Counted from the stretch's first letter, positions 42,185 to 54,419 are shown. The stretch: DNA of 64,000 nucleotides from Polymyxa betae (GCA_003693705.1 RBZT01000754.1:1-64000), one strand, 5' to 3'. Made by a program: numbers and translations. Notes: generated from the sequence alone by a model not told the origin.

Positions 42185-44019
42185 TATTGCACAGTGACGG
42201 CACCCTTCTTCACTTCTCTTCGGATGTACGGTTGTGGTATTTGACGTCTATGTGCTTGGATCGGCGCGTCGTCGTTTCGCTCTAAAATAACGCGATGGCG
42301 CTCTGGTTATCCTCGTGGATAATAGTGGGTCCGGGATGTGTCAGGACGCCGGCCTCGTTGATGACTCGTCGACAGGCACTCAGCTCCTTACAGACCTCGG
42401 TCTGGGGATGTATTCAGCTTCGGTTGAAGACAGAGAGACCACCTTATGCTTTCCTGACGACCAACATATCGGACCATTCATACGGATCTTTATTAGAAAA
42501 GGCTTTATTTCCAGGCAATTGCTTCAGCAATGACCGAATCTATCGGCAATGTAAAACGCCCTCCAATGAAAACGGCGTTATTGCTGATCTATGGATGTCT
42601 TTTCCCACTTAATGACAGAAAAGTCGCTTGAGGTGGATTTCTGTCTTTGGTGTCGTTCGCCCAGTCTGCATCCAAGTAAGCCTTGAGAACAGGATCTTGC
42701 TCGCTTTGAATTTTATTTCAAAATTTCTTATATTCTGCAGCTAGCGTAGAACTCCCTTCGTCGCGATGATGTCTTGACTGTTCGGGGAGTGTACATGCAG
42801 GGCGCATTTGTTGACCCCGAAAAAAATATCAGGCCGTGTCGAGACCGCATTGTACATCAGGGATCCGATACATTGCCGGTGAGGAACATCGCCGAGTTGT
42901 TTATGATCGTTGACGTTCGTATTCTGATCAGCTTGAATTGCAGGTGCCGACGCCGGTCGACAGTGTTTCATTCCGTATTTCTCCAAAAACCTCGATCGCC
43001 GCTGTCTGGGACAAAGTGATGTTTTCGGTAATTTTCGTCGATGTCCACCATGATGCCGAGAACCCATTCGATTTTTATTCAGTCTTTCAGTGTAATAGCG
43101 CCGCCTTCTCGGTCATTATTTTACCATATTTTCTATTCTTTCTATCAGCGTACCGACACAATTTCTATCCAAGGTACACTTTGGATCGATAATACATTGG
43201 ATCATTACTACTTTTACTACTCTCTCTCACAGCGTCCTCCGCTTCGATAGCATTCTAACTGCATCCTCAGTAACTTCTTCCTTCTAGCTCTGAGCGCCTG
43301 GGATCAACTTCCGGAGTCCTCACATTCAGTTTAAATCTCTTCTCAGCGCGTTCTTCAACTTGGTCATGTTGTCGACCTTGGTCGCTGCGATTGCAATATC
43401 ATCCACGTAGAGCGGCAACAGCATGATATTGTCATTGCTTCTCACCTTGAACATGCAGGGCTCTGTTTCGAGAGGTTTCAGGCCGAACTCTATCAGGAAA
43501 CTCGAAATTGTTCGCCACCATTTTCTACCGGCTTGTTTAAGGCCGTAAATTACTTTAGTGAGTTTGCAAACGAGTTCATGGCCGCTTTTGTCCTTAACCT
43601 GGTATCTAACGGGCTGCCGCATGTAAATTTCAGAGCTTAACGTTGAATTTAGGTAAGCAGTACTAGTCGAGATATCCATGTGGTGGATCACCATCTTCTT
43701 CGCAGCTGCAATACAGAAGCAAATTCTCAATCCGGTCAAAGAGATTACGGGCGCAAAAGTCTCCAGGTAGTCTTCTCTGTGCTTTTGTGAAAATCCTTAA
43801 GCGACTAATCGCGCCTTGTAGCTTCTTGGAGTTCCGTCTGCGCTTGTCTTGGATCTTGTACGATTGCCTTGAGGAGCTGGTAAAAGTTCCCCATGCCTCG
43901 TTCAGCTTCATCGAAGCCATCTCCGTTTCCATCGCCGCTCGCCATTCGTCCGCGTCCTCACTCTGAATTTTTCCGTGAAATTTGCCTGGCGTCTGGTCCT
44001 CCGTCGTCATCATGTACAA
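42185..44019 (-). pseudogene. Copia-G reverse transcriptase and RNase H
   Basis: Minus-strand order is DADEWRAAMETEMASM, HHMDISTSTAYLNSTLSSEIYMRQP, KVIYGLKQAGRKWWRT and LPLYVDDIAIAA in RT (to 43326). RNase H follows in broken frames: CIGSLMYNAVSTRPDI, YLDADWANDTKDR, RSKHIDVKYH and finally VTVQYTP at the 42185 junction with MULE-3. The catalytic YVDD is intact. About 50 residues of RNase H and the 3' LTR are missing. The region 42200-43300 is the most eroded, with many small indels. Confidence 0.85.
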
Positions 44020-44099
44020 GTTCTGCTCTGCGAAACGTTGTGGCGTTCGGATTTTTCTCCCGTTTCGCGATCTTACTTGATTTCCATGTTTGACATTAT

Positions 44100-45254
44100 T
44101 CTTTTCGACTTCATCTTGTTCATTTTCATTTTGTTCTTCATCTTCAGAAATTTGATCGTTATCTTAATTGTTGCCGTTCTCGTCATCACAATTTTCGTCA
44201 TCTTGGTTTTCAGTTTCAGTTTCTTCGAATTCTTCATTCGATTTTTGATCACTTCGTCGACGACGATTCAATTTCCGCAGATAATTGAATCTTGTTCATC
44301 AGAGCTGTGGTCATTTTTTTGCTGCACGTTCTCGTTGAAGTTCGTTACGTCCATTGAGACCACGATCCTTCCGTCCTTCAGCAGCACCATGAATCCGCTC
44401 TGATTGGCCGCGAGTCCGAGAAATCTGAATATTTCGGCCTTTCCATCCAACTTCCGTCTCTTCTGGTCCGGGATCATTACGTACGCCCTGCATCCGAATT
44501 CGCGAGCCTTGTTTAAGTTTGGCTTGAGTCCAAAACGGACTTCGCAAGGAGGTTTTTGATTCAATGTTCCTGATGGTGATGGGTTTCTGACTTAGGCTGC
44601 ATAGGTGATGGCATAAGTCCAGCACCTTCGCGGAAGACTGTTGTTGGTGATCATGCTTGGTGCTGCATCGACGATTGTTGTTCGCACGTCCCGAGATGCC
44701 GTTGTGTTCCGGAGTATAAACAGTGGATGAAAAACGTTGGATTCCATTGACTTCAAAAAATCTTTCGAAATTTTGGTTAACATATTCGGTTCCATTGTCT
44801 GAAACAAACTATCGAATTGGTTGGTCCAAACCAGTTTCCGTTCTCAACTGACTATAGAATTTGCTAAACATTTCAAAAACTTCTGATTTTCTTAACATTG
44901 TATATATATAGAAATGTGTTGCGAAAAATCATCGAGAAATGTGACAAAATATTTTTCACCATTCAAACCTTCAGTATCAAGTGGACGGCAAACGTCCGAA
45001 TGAATAATCTCTCCATCTCGTTTGGAACGAATCGAAACATTACTGGGAGTATGAGAAGGTAAGTGAGCCATTTTACTGAGTGCACAGCCTTGACTTGAAA
45101 CGTTTGGTGGTTTGCCAGTAGCAACATTGGCGCCAGATTTGTGCAGCTCGTTAATCGAGACGAAGGTGCCATAACTGGTAAGATGCCGATGGGGTGTTGT
45201 TTGATATGGCCATATTGCACTGGTTGCTGTCTTCTAGAATTTTGAAAAGGTTGA
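44100..45254 (-). pseudogene. Copia-G integrase, degenerate
   Basis: Identified mainly from its ends: VFHPLFILRNTTASRDV and WTYAITYAA (44800-44600) cover the helical C-terminal part of the core, and PPCEVRFGLKPNLNKAREFGCRAYVMIPDQKRRKLDGKAEIFRFLGL (44564-44430) is the well-kept block following the core. The region 44810-45250 has the first Asp and Cys pair in broken frames. In sum it is a copia integrase with at least four frame changes. Confidence 0.7.
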
Positions 45255-46424
45255 CTACCAGTACTCCTTTCCCACGATCCGATTCCTCTTCAACATCATG
45301 ACGCCGTTCCGGGTGAATGGCACTTCGTTAATGCCGCTGTCCAGCGACTGCGAGACCGAGATCAGGATGGCTCGAATTTTCGGTACCACTAGAGCGTATT
45401 TGATCGTCAAATTTCCGCACTTATAATCTGCCAGTCCTTCTGTTCGAAGTCGTTGCCCATTCCCGATTGTAATTTCGGAAGCGTCGGAGAATTCGGTGCT
45501 TCGAATTAATCTTCCTGCTGTCTCCTTCTTGGCCATGTGGGCCGCTGCTCCTGAATCGATAATCCAAGAGTTTCCGAACCCGCTTTGACCTCCGTCTTGG
45601 TCCGCAATGAAGGCTGCATGGGGAGCATCTTGAGATCTAGAGTTAGTTCGGCAATATCTCGCTATATGACCGGTCTTTTGACAACTGTAGCAGTTGATGT
45701 TTCCTCGTCCTGTTCGCTGATGGCTTCTGTTGCGCTGAAAGCGCGGGCCATTATTTGTGGCAAATGCTGCATCTGAACCTCTTCTGTTCCTCGATTTACT
45801 CTTGTTGCTGTCAGCCTAGAGAGCCAGAGCTTCGTCATTTAAATATTGAACGACTTCGTCCAATGATTTTGCTTCGTCGCAATTCTGGTTTCTAATGTAT
45901 GACGCCGTGTGGTTGAGTTTGTCCGGCAGTTTCTCTAGGATCGCGATTATCACATCATTGTCAGCCAGTTTTGAATCCATCTGCTCCAGCTCTCGGGCCT
46001 TCATCAGGATTGCATCCAGAAAAGACGCCATGCTCTTGAACTCATCATATGGGAGATTATGAAGCTCTTGCCGCTTCCTGTATTTCTCCCTTCTGCTCTT
46101 TCCTTGGTGATAGGACGCCTGGTAGTCCCACATTATCTTCGATGTAGCCTTGGAGATGATCTTGATTTTCATCTCGTCGTCGATGCATTTTGCAATCTGG
46201 GCCACTGCGATTGCTTCTCGACGGTCCCAGTCGTCGATATTCTCTTGAGTGACCGTGCTCCCATCCGCCATCACCGGGACTGTCTCTGCTCCCGCGATGA
46301 TGTTCCATACGTCGGCAGCTTGCGCAGCCAGCTGGAATTCACATGACCGCAAAGCGAAGTTCGATTGCCCTTGTTTCGCCACTATGAATTTCTGAACGTA
46401 CGTCAACGTTGTGTTCGAGCTCAT
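45255..46424 (-). pseudogene. Copia-G gag and protease, one TAG
   Basis: From ATG 46424, a single frame covers gag and protease: KFIVAKQGQSNFALRS, AAHELW-like IMWDYQASYHQG, YDEFKSMASFLDAILMKAREL, LPDKLNHTASYIR. A TAG at 45816-45818 interrupts it, but the same frame continues with an intact zinc knuckle (CYSCQKTGHIARYC, C-x2-C-x4-H-x4-C) and the protease WIIDSGAAAHMAKKETAG, to 45255. The TAG could be a point mutation or a readthrough site between gag and pol. The spacing to the knuckle (about 40 codons) places it inside gag, which favours mutation. Confidence 0.88.
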
Positions 46425-46705
46425 TTTGTCCAGCAGGAATCCTTGTCGCAGACATAAACGTGATCTGGGCCGATAACCTGTTAATGTAAAAATAATTTGC
46501 TTGGTAATTAGAAGTGTGTTAGCTAACTGATTAGCCTATTGTGTTGTTATTATTGTCGATACGGTCAGTATTGATTCAATTAGGGACGCACGCCTCTGAC
46601 TCAAATGATACTGGTATGGGCGGCGGGATCATCATCAGCTGCATCAACGCGTACTTCAGTAAATCTTACTCGAATTAGGTTCCTTAGCTTTTTTGGCTTA
46701 GTCAG
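46425..46705 (-). other. Copia-G leader and probable 5' LTR end
   Basis: On the minus strand, ...TTTTTACATTAACA is followed by GGTTATCGGCCCAGA and, after about 60 bases, the gag ATG. TAACA is a likely LTR end and the next bases a likely primer-binding site, but the tRNA cannot be named and the LTR start is not found. The rest to 46705 is unassigned. Confidence 0.4.
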
Positions 46706-47528
46706 TTAAGTAAGACCCTCAAGGCTCAAAATCCTGAAAACCTCAATAAGACCCTCAACCATGGCTGAAAGTACCCTGGTCTTATTAGCCCGAATTACTG
46801 TATGTCCACTGTTGCCTCCTGCATGAGCTATTATAAATCGTCGTATCCTAAGATCTGTGGCTTCTAAAGGACTCTTCATTGTGCCAGCTCTGCTCACTTT
46901 TAGATTGTCATTATTAACGTATGATGCTGATTGTAAAGGTTCTTGCTGAGCCTTTCGAATCTCATCTACTGAAGGCCAGATAAAATATTTTTTATGAAGT
47001 GGTCTTATTCTATATTCAACTGGAATATCTTTAGAATTAGAGAAAGCAGCTCTAAGTGCCTGAATCTTAACAACATTAGTTGATGCAGCCGATCCCCAAC
47101 GAGTCATCAAATCTGACCAAACGTTATCTTCACCCTTAATGTAATGTATCTCATAATTCAATTTCTGAATTTCTAGAGCCCAACGCTGTAGCTCTGAGCC
47201 ACTGGCTTCGAGACACTATTTGGTGAAAGGATCTGTGTTAAGTTCTTCTGATCAACAAGTAATCTAAACGGTCTGTCGTTCATTAGAAAGTAATCAAGCT
47301 TATTCAACGCATCAACTCCTGCAAATCCTTCTTTCTCAACAGTTGACCGATCCAATTGAGCGCCTGAGAGTTTATGTCCACAACCCCGAAAGGTTCATGT
47401 CTCTGTTGAGCTACCGGCTTATCAAGATTAGTGAGTGGAATCTGAGTAACAACTGCAGAGCTGTTGCTTTCATTAGCATCAGTATATAAACATTGCACCA
47501 TGACTCTTTTTGGATACTCAAACTTCAC
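46706..47528 (-). pseudogene. Gypsy-3 RNase H and integrase zinc finger
   Basis: On the minus strand: MVQCLYTDANESNSSAVVTQ (RNase H Asp), EGFAGVDALNKLDYFLMNDRPFRLLVDQKNLTQILSP (Glu and the DxKNL block), then NYEIHYIKGEDNVWSDLMTRWG, the RNase H end. Next come KYFIWPSVDEIRKAQQEP and DLRIRRFIIAHAGGNSGHTVIRA, the HHCC start of integrase. The core is missing: the sequence stops near 46706. Two frame changes occur. It belongs to the same lineage as Gypsy-1 and Gypsy-2. Confidence 0.85.
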
Positions 47529-47796
47529 ATGTTGAGCAATAGCTTGCTTTTAACTCTTCAAAAGCTAGTGCCGCTTTTGCGCTCCATCCATATTAGGTTA
47601 GACTAACTTGCCTTTTAAACCTCTTTGACCTTCCTGGTTGACCATTTCCTTTTCAAAAATATTTTATAAAGCATAAACCTTTGAAATAAACTCTGGAATA
47701 CTTTTACTCATCCATTGTGCTGCCATTAAAAACTGCTGCAAATCTCTTGCTGTTTTAGGCTGAGGTATCTCCACTAAAGCATCAATTCGGGCTCGG

Positions 47797-48420
47797 TCAT
47801 TTGACAATTTGACACTCCACTAGTAGAAAACAATCTACCACAATACTTGACCTCAGTGGAAAAAACTCGCACTTCTTTATATTTAATTTAGTATTAAAAT
47901 GTGCAGCCAATTCAAAAACACTTTCAAAGATGGCAAACCACTGCTCTAATGTCGAAACATGTCCTTGCAAATCATCTATCCAAATGATAAGCTTATGAAA
48001 TATCAACTCCTTAAATATTCTAAACATTCTGGACTGAAACTGAATAACAGAACTTAAGGCTACCTGAATGGATTTTTTAGGAGCAAAAACGGCTCTATCT
48101 GTCATAAGAGAAAACATTAAACATCTCTTATCATTCCTCTGCTAACGGCATAAGCCAAAATCCTTTGAATGCGTCTAGTTTAAACCAGTACTTGGAATTG
48201 CCTAGATTCGTAACAATGGACTCCAGAAATGGCATTGGCCAAAGGTATTCTCAGACATGGCTTTTACCGCACGTAAATCTACCCACATCAGAAGACCACC
48301 GCCTTCCATTCTTTTGCGACCAAATCATCAGTAAAGTCCTTAAAGAATTGGCTCTGTCCCTGACTATACTTTCTAGGTTTGCACTTATCTGGCTTAGCAT
48401 TCGGTTCAAGTTTGGTTAAA
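47797..48420 (-). pseudogene. Gypsy-3 reverse transcriptase
   Basis: PNAKPDKCKPRKYSQGQSQFF starts at 48410 and ESIVTN...KYWFKLDAFKGFWLMPLAEE follows in broken frames (first RT Asp in LDAFKG). From 48117, SLMTDRAVFAPKKS, RIFKELIFHKLIIWIDDLQGHVSTLEQWFAIFESVF and KLNIKKCEFF carry the active-site IDD. It begins exactly where Copia-H ends. The 47529-47796 interval is the degenerate connection to RNase H. Confidence 0.85.
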
Positions 48421-49750
48421 GAAAAAAGTGGTATTTGATATCAATATGCTTAGAGCGTTCCTCGGTTCGAGCGTTGGTGGCAATAGAAATAATTGTCAGA
48501 ATAAATAGTTGTGGGATTGTTTTGCATATAACCAATTTCAGCTAAAAACTGAAGAATAGAGGTCTGACGTGATTCTTCAAACATGGAAACATATTCGGCC
48601 ATCGCAGACGAAGTATCCACAGCTGGTTTGGCCTTGCTCTTCCAACAAACAGGACGGTTGGCCATCTGAAAAACAAATCCGGTAATTGATCGACGAGTTT
48701 CAGGATCATGAGCAAAATTACTGTCAACAAAACCGATTAAATTTGGATGTTCTGAACTCCTCCGAAATTCCAAAGTCATTTCCATTGTGTCCACTATGTA
48801 TTGAAGAACACGCCTTGTCATTTTCCAGTGACCTATTACTGGCTTATGCATACACGGCACAACACTCCGACCGTCGGAGAAATGCCCGGTCCAGTCCGCG
48901 TTGATATCAAAAGAAGACTTCCAACAAGCGTCGCGTACGGAATGTTCTTCATCATAAGCTCTTCCTCTGGAGTCTTTGGTGAGTAAGAGAACGGCTCATC
49001 GGGCATGCTATGCGGAGTGGCGATTGGGTCTTCTGAGGGAGCAATATTAAACACCTGTAGATCCTCTATGTACGATTTTTGTTTAAGCCAAATCGATTTG
49101 CGATCTTGACTTCTCTGCACCTGCATTCTAAATTACGTTTTGGCTCACCAACATTAGCGATTTTAAACATCTTATTCATATCTGAAACCAATTTGTGACG
49201 CCTGGTTCGTCATTGTGTACCATTAATTGAGATCATCCACGAACAGGGAAAAATAATGACTTTCTCTCCGTTCCGTTTTACATAGACACATGGGTCAGAT
49301 TTAGAGTGCATGAAACCGGCGTCGTCGACACTAAACCTATTAAATGTCTCATTCCAGACCCTTCCGGCTTGGCGTAACCCGTATAATGCCTTCTTGAGTC
49401 GGCAAACAGCCTTCGGTTTTGTTATATCTTCATATCCGGGGGGCTGCTTCAAAAAAATCTCTTCTTTTAGATGTCCGTTGAGATACGCACTACGACGTCG
49501 ACTTGTCGTATATACAAGTTGTTCTCCACGGTTAAGGCCAGAAGGATTCGAAGTGATTCCTGTCGAATCACAGGTGCAAAAGTCTGGTCATAATCAATGC
49601 CGGCTCTCTGGGAGAAGCCCTGAATAACAAGCCTTGCCTTGATTTCTTCACAGTTCCGTTGCAGGAACGCTTAACACCCAGCGGCATCCGATGGGTTTGC
49701 GGCCGTTTGGTAAGTCTGTCAAATTCTAAATTTCTAAATGGGTCAGATTA
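48421..49750 (-). pseudogene. Copia-H reverse transcriptase and RNase H
   Basis: LPNGRKPIGCRWV, NGTVK, KARLVIQGFSQRAGIDYDQTFAPVIRQESLR (49740-49540), then KQPPGYEDITKPKAVCRLKKALYGLRQAGRVWNETFNRF (49452-49330). The catalytic YVDD is lost to a frameshift (VIIFPCSWM). RNase H follows: NIPYATLVGSLLLIS, HWKMTRRVLQYI, GFVDSNFAHDPETRRSITGFVF, SSAMAEYVSMFE, YSDNYF, ending SKHIDIKYHF at 48430. The last ~50 residues and the 3' LTR are absent at the Gypsy-3 junction. At least four frame changes. Confidence 0.85.
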
Positions 49751-50117
49751 GTGTACTCTTTCTGGATCGCAGAAGACAAGTATGCGCGATACGGATTATC
49801 GTCATTCAGTTCTTCTTCGATGGTGTTCGGAACCTGGACGTTCAACAACCCTTATAGTAGATGGTATTTGAGAAGATGTGGAAAGTATTCTATTTAAAAC
49901 ATTGAGAACGACTTTGCAAGGGAGGCTAATCATGTGGTCCACGATATTTAGTTGACGACGACTCCTTGGTGGGCGAAAATCACCGGTAAATAGCGATCGG
50001 GAAGCCTCGGCGTCCGAGAAGGTATCCTGTTTGATAACTGGCTGACAATAAGTTCCGGCTCTCCTCCGGAGTTTGGTTCGTGGCCTTCGGGAGTTGTATA
50101 AAACGTGTCATCAGATG

Positions 50118-51392
50118 TTAAACATTTCTCGACATTCGGAGTGGCAGCGTCAAAGGCAGGTTGTTCGCAGTATGGTGATTTTGACGGGTCATCTTGTCTG
50201 ATGAGTTCATCCAGACAATCGCTTTCGAGGTCGTCGCCATCCGAATCCCTATGGTCAGCACAGCAGGACTGAAGTTGCTTCCTCCGTCATCAGATTCTGT
50301 GTTCGAGTAGGAATAGTCGAAGTTGTCATTAGTATATTCCACCTGTGATGATATAGGTTCCATTCTGGTGTCATCCGAAGAAAACTTATCTTCCTCAAAC
50401 CGCTCATGAATCGCTGTGAAAATCTCCTTAGCAAACGCGTCCATCAGTTTGTAGCCCTTTTGTTGTTGAGCATATCCGATAAAGATCGCCGTCCGTGCTT
50501 TCTGTTCGAGTTTCCTACTTCGTCGCGACGGTATATACGCCCAGCATCTACAGCCAAACACGCGGAGTTTTAAAGCGGAGGGTTTGTAACCATAGAGGGC
50601 CTCATGTGGTGTCATTCCAGAGAACATTGTTCCATTGAGAAGTTGTCCGTGTTCTGTTTCGCAAATAGTTCGCGGTGCTGATGGCTTCTGCCCACAGTGA
50701 TTCAGGGTGCCCTGAATGGAAGCGCATGCTCTCGGCCATCTCCATAAGCGTACGGATTAATCTTTCTGTCATACCCATCTGTTGCTGGTTGTACGGAATT
50801 GAAGTTTCATGTATAATACCTTTCTCAGAACAGAACTGCTTGGCCTTCTTACATAAAAATTCCTTGGCGTTTTCTGTCCTCCAGATCCAAACGGACAAAG
50901 TATTTGAAGGTCTGAAAAATTAGACGTTTCCAGGTTAAATTTTTGTAATATCTGTAGGGCTTCGGGCTCGCGTCTTAGGAAATAAACCCAGTTATAAGAG
51001 GTAGCATCATCAACAAATGTCATAAAATACCGGTTACCGCAGAAAGAATGATGTGGCATCGGACCGCAGATGTCGCTCCAAACTCTATGTAGAGGTACAG
51101 GTGAACTTTCGTTTCTAGAATGGAATGGCGCTCGAGTCATTTTGGATTCTACACAGCTTTCACAGTTTTTGATATGTTCTTCCACTTCAGGGTTGGTGCT
51201 CTTGTAATCAACTCCGCTTACTGATTTTTCGAGCTCGGAGAGTAATCTTCCACGAATGTGTCCATTCCTGCAATGAACGATAAACTTCGAGACAGCTGCA
51301 GCAATAGCCGTAACTGAGCCGCCTTCTGTGTCTTCCAGAGTCGAGAAGTGATAAAGGTTATTATGTTTCTTGACACATGTAATAATTTGCAC
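50118..51392 (-). pseudogene. Copia-H integrase region
   Basis: HCRNGHIRGRLL (His pair) and CESCVESKMTRAPF (Cys pair) lead to VWSDICGPMPHHSFCGNRYFMTFVDDATSYNWVYFLR (first Asp). A frameshift near 50900 leads to WRTENAKEFL in place of the second Asp block, then MGMTERLIRTLMEMAESMRFHSGHPESLWAEAISTANYLRNRT (Glu). Another shift near 50620 gives TPHEALYGYKPSALKLRVFGCRCWAYIPSRRSRKLEQKARTAIFIGY and an acidic linker. All conserved blocks are present, in three frames. The linker to 49750 is weak. Confidence 0.88.
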
Positions 51393-51771
51393 TTGAGAGG
51401 TTAAGACATAGCAGTAATCGCCGATAAAGAAAAACGCGATGCCTTTTGAGGTGCTTTGTCCAACAGAAATGAAATTCTAAGACAGATCGGGAATATGCAA
51501 GCTTTCGCTTAGCGAAAAGCACTGGTCGCCGATATCGATATTCGCAGTTCCTTCACCTTGTATATCAATGGCTTGACCATTTCCGATATGACCACTCTAT
51601 GATTTGAAAAGGTTGCGCTCTCGCATAGCGTGGCGGGACGCTTCGATGTCTATAATTGTCTCCGTAGGATTGTGCGTCTCCTTTCCGCATGCATTGATCG
51701 ACATGTACATTGACACTTGTGGTGTATTCGTCATATCAGGGCGCTTCTCTGGAAATTTGATCCAGCAATTC
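51393..51771 (-). pseudogene. Copia-H protease remnant
   Basis: SENCWIKFPEKRPDMTNTPQVSM (51760) is the end of the zinc knuckle. TIIDIEASRHAMRERNLFKS (51640) stands where WIIDSGASxHM is expected, with DSGA changed to DIEA. HIGNGQAIDIQGEGTANIDIG and LHIPDLS*NFISVGQST follow with one stop. It connects gag to the pre-integrase in continuous order. Confidence 0.75.
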
Positions 51772-52510
51772 TCAGACGCGCGAAACCTGTGACCGCCTCC
51801 TTCTGTTTTGCAGTGCTCGCAACTCTGCCTGTTCTTGGAGGTTGGCTTGAGCGGATTGTATATGGTGGTTTCGCCTGGATAACTCCACTTCCCGGTTCAA
51901 TATCATTTGCGTGATGCGCTCAGTTGAAAGGGCATCGGCGTGGCTGTCCGCCGCGGCAATGACTGATCTGTACTGTCCGGGCCAACCTTGAGTCCGTGAA
52001 AAAACCGCTTTCGATGCCTCCTGAATTTCGCGAACAGCATCTTTTGCGCGACTTATGACGGCCTCACAGGACTCCTCAGGGAGTTTACGCATGTTTGCTA
52101 CAGTGCGGAATGTCTTCACTGTTGCGGCAGGAGTCTTCCTTAAATAATGAAATTTTAACCTCTTCCATAGTTCGTGAGCCGCTGTCGCGTTTCGATCGTT
52201 GATGAGGTTCAGGACAGAACCTCTGCGTCTGTTAAGGATCTTCGCTCGGGCTTTCATATCCATACGAATTCTCACTAGGTTTCGATCCAGCAGCGGAGCC
52301 GTTGTTGCAGCGGCGTTGCCGTCCTCATCACCTTCCTGTTCAGTGGCCTTTGAACTTAAATTAATCGCTTGTAGCGGAGCAATAGTGCTTAAGATTAATG
52401 TGGTCGGATCAATCGCGACAACGTGGTCGAGGTCCTTTTCGACCAGTAAGTTGTGATTCTTCTGGACCATCCAAGGAAGTTGTCCCCATCGAATTTAGGA
52501 ACTATGTCTT
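51772..52510 (-). pseudogene. Copia-H gag
   Basis: KFDGDNFLGWSRRITTYL (52500-52445) is the gag start in one frame. A shift then leads to VEKDLDHVVAIDPTTLIL and a 233-codon frame to 51772 with MDMKARAKIL, ATAAHELWKRLKFHYLRKTPAATVKTFRTVANMRKLPEESCEAVISR and ERITQMILNREVELSRRN. This is the UBN2-type copia gag. The C-terminal end is shifted relative to the knuckle. No 5' LTR was found between here and Gypsy-3 gag at 52747. Confidence 0.82.
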
Positions 52511-52746
52511 CGGTTTTCCCCATCTGCGAGAGAATGGGACTCTGAATCGAGAAGGTTATCTAACTGTTTTATTTCCAAAAATAGGGAAGGGGAAAATAAG
52601 GGTCAGCGCGTCACAGAGCCCACGGTAACTGGCTGCATAAAAACGACAATGAAATAGGTAGTTACAGCAATAAGTGAAACTTGATTAGCACCGCTATCCA
52701 AGATTGCAGGAACTCTTAATCCTGATCCGATTTGAGCCAAGATAAT

Positions 52747-53330
52747 TCAGTCAGAGCTCAAGTTCAAGGCACAAACTATACAATACTTCAGATCTTTCTT
52801 GGCCTTTCTATTAACCGACTTCGGTTGCGGACACAAACGTTGTGGATGGCCTAATTGATGACAATCAAAGCAAGAGAGGTTCTTGCCTTTCTCCGGATCA
52901 ATATCTACAGATTTATTCTTGCCAGAACTGACAGACTCTGATCGCTGTCGTTTCGTAATGGGCTTGGTTGCCGCTGGCTCATTGTCCTGGCCTCTAGAGC
53001 CTTGGTCACTAGACCCATTCGACTTTCGTTGGTTAGCCTTTCCCAACCGTGAGAGCCGATGCTGCGCAGCCAATACACGATCATTTTCCACAGCGCGCTT
53101 CTTCAGCTTTTTAATACTGAGGCGGAGCTTCACGATTAATCACCAGCGCACCACTGTAATTATTGGAAGCTTGCGGCATAATCTAATCTTGAGCACCATC
53201 AGCAACAGCCTGCTGTTGCCCACCTTGAACATTCCCCCCTTGCTCAGGAAGGACTCTATCAGTTGCACTAGCCTGCTGATCATTGTCTTGAGGCATCTGA
53301 TCAATATTGTCCAGATTCATTATTGGCAGG
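52747..53330 (-). pseudogene. Gypsy-3 gag fragment with zinc knuckle
   Basis: A Gln-rich start (DQQASATDRVLPEQGGNVQGGQQQ, 53320-53200) is followed after a stop by NRVLAAQHRLSRLGKANQ and a basic stretch (TKPITKRQRSES), then CFDCHQLGHPQRLC (52870), an intact C-x2-C-x4-H-x4-C knuckle, and the stop at 52747. Position and strand suit the gag of Gypsy-3, with Copia-H lying between gag and RT. Confidence 0.6.
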
Positions 53331-53389
53331 GTCTGAATGACGTTCTCCAGGATGAGAGGCTGCCCAGTGTGCTGCCACTAAAGATATCT

Positions 53390-53460
53390 TTAAGGCAATC
53401 TACTAAATGCTTATGTTGAGATTGCAATGATGATTGCAGAATCATTAGAGGGATCCGTAA
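53390..53460 (-). repeat. Remnant of a gypsy LTR 3' end
   Basis: On the plus strand AATCTACTAAATGC...GCAATGATGATTGCAGAATCATTAGAGG follows the 16676-16740 LTR end (AGTCTACTTGAAAC...GTAATGATGAATGCAGAATGATCATATTAGATGG) with scattered changes. It lies just upstream of Gypsy-3 gag on the minus strand, where a 5' LTR belongs. Confidence 0.5.
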
Positions 53461-53945
53461 ATTGCGTGAAACCTAAAGTTGTCAGCTGCGAAAGGGCTGT
53501 GAGTTGTGGACAGAATCGTAGCGCGCAACCCTCGCAGTTTCCACGCAAGTTCGTAGCCAAACTTGAAGGGCCACCAGATTTGGTAGTGCTCTGGATCTCG
53601 CTACGAGTTTGGTATCGGAAATGTTGCTCGGCGTAATGGTCGACTGTCTACCGAAGAGCATCCTCAACGGCAATGTCTGCTATAGCCTCTCCTCAATCTG
53701 AACTGTCTTCATTAGGGAAACGATGTCGCAATATTCTTCAGAATGAACAGCTTGCGTTGTTGATGTCTTACTACCATTGCCATGATACAGCGAGACAATA
53801 AAAACTGTTATCCAAATTATTCCTGCAGCGGTTTGGAACAGGGTCGGACTGTACAGCAGGCTATATTGATAATTGTATTGAACTGATATCTAGATGATTA
53901 TCGATTTCAATCAATAGTATCCCGAGTGCAGTTTCCATGAGGAGC
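53461..53945. other. Unassigned stretch
   Basis: Short frames only, no motif. It may contain the outer part of Harb-2 and the eroded Gypsy-3 LTR. Confidence 0.3.
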
Positions 53946-53949
53946 ATCT

Positions 53950-54375
53950 CAAACACCGTGTAAAAGCAACGCTTAAGGAGCTGAACACAGGCACACCAAA
54001 TGCCAAAGAAGGCCAAACGATAGCACTTCAGAGCGACCAGTTCATCCAGAAGGTTAAAGAATATGAAACTTTCGCTCAACGAAACATCATTAACAAACGA
54101 ATGAAGCTGATCGAAAGCAAATGTGAGCTCCAGCAGCGCGTCAAGCAGACAAGTCAGAAAATTTGCAAGCGGATAAAATCAAGCCTATCGAACCTAAAAT
54201 CTCCAAGATGACACTTTTGCAGCAGCAAGTTGCCTCTGTGAAAGAAAAGGCAGACGAGCTCAAAACCGCAACGAAAGCGATTGCTAATCGATTGGATATG
54301 GAGCAGCTCAACATTTCGTTCCTGTTGGGAGTGTTCAGTAAAGAAGAAATGGAGCAAAGATCCGAAGTATTCTGA
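53950..54375 (+). pseudogene. Harb-2 accessory protein, coiled-coil part
   Basis: KELNTGTPNAKEGQTIALQSDQ, VKEYETFAQRNIINKRMKLIESKCELQQRVKQTS is an open helical frame. One shift near 54160 leads to DKIKPIEPKISKMTLLQQQVASVKEKADEL, LDMEQLNISFLLGVFSKEEMEQRSEVF, with the stop at 54373-54375. The end has the same pattern (LGxFxxEE) as the accessory tails of Harb-1, -3 and -4. It is convergent with the Harb-2 transposase and 44 bases from it. Confidence 0.6.
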
Positions 54376-54419
54376 AGTTATAGCCACGTGCTTCGCCGTC
54401 AATAAACTCTGATGCTTAA

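Noticed and set aside
43975-44403. Plus-strand frame of mostly Phe, Ile, Leu resembling a membrane protein
   Set aside because: Antisense of the acidic, Asn/Glu-rich linker between Copia-G integrase and RT.
45816-45818. Programmed stop readthrough between gag and pol in Copia-G
   Set aside because: The TAG lies before the zinc knuckle, inside gag, so a point mutation is simpler; no downstream readthrough context could be identified.
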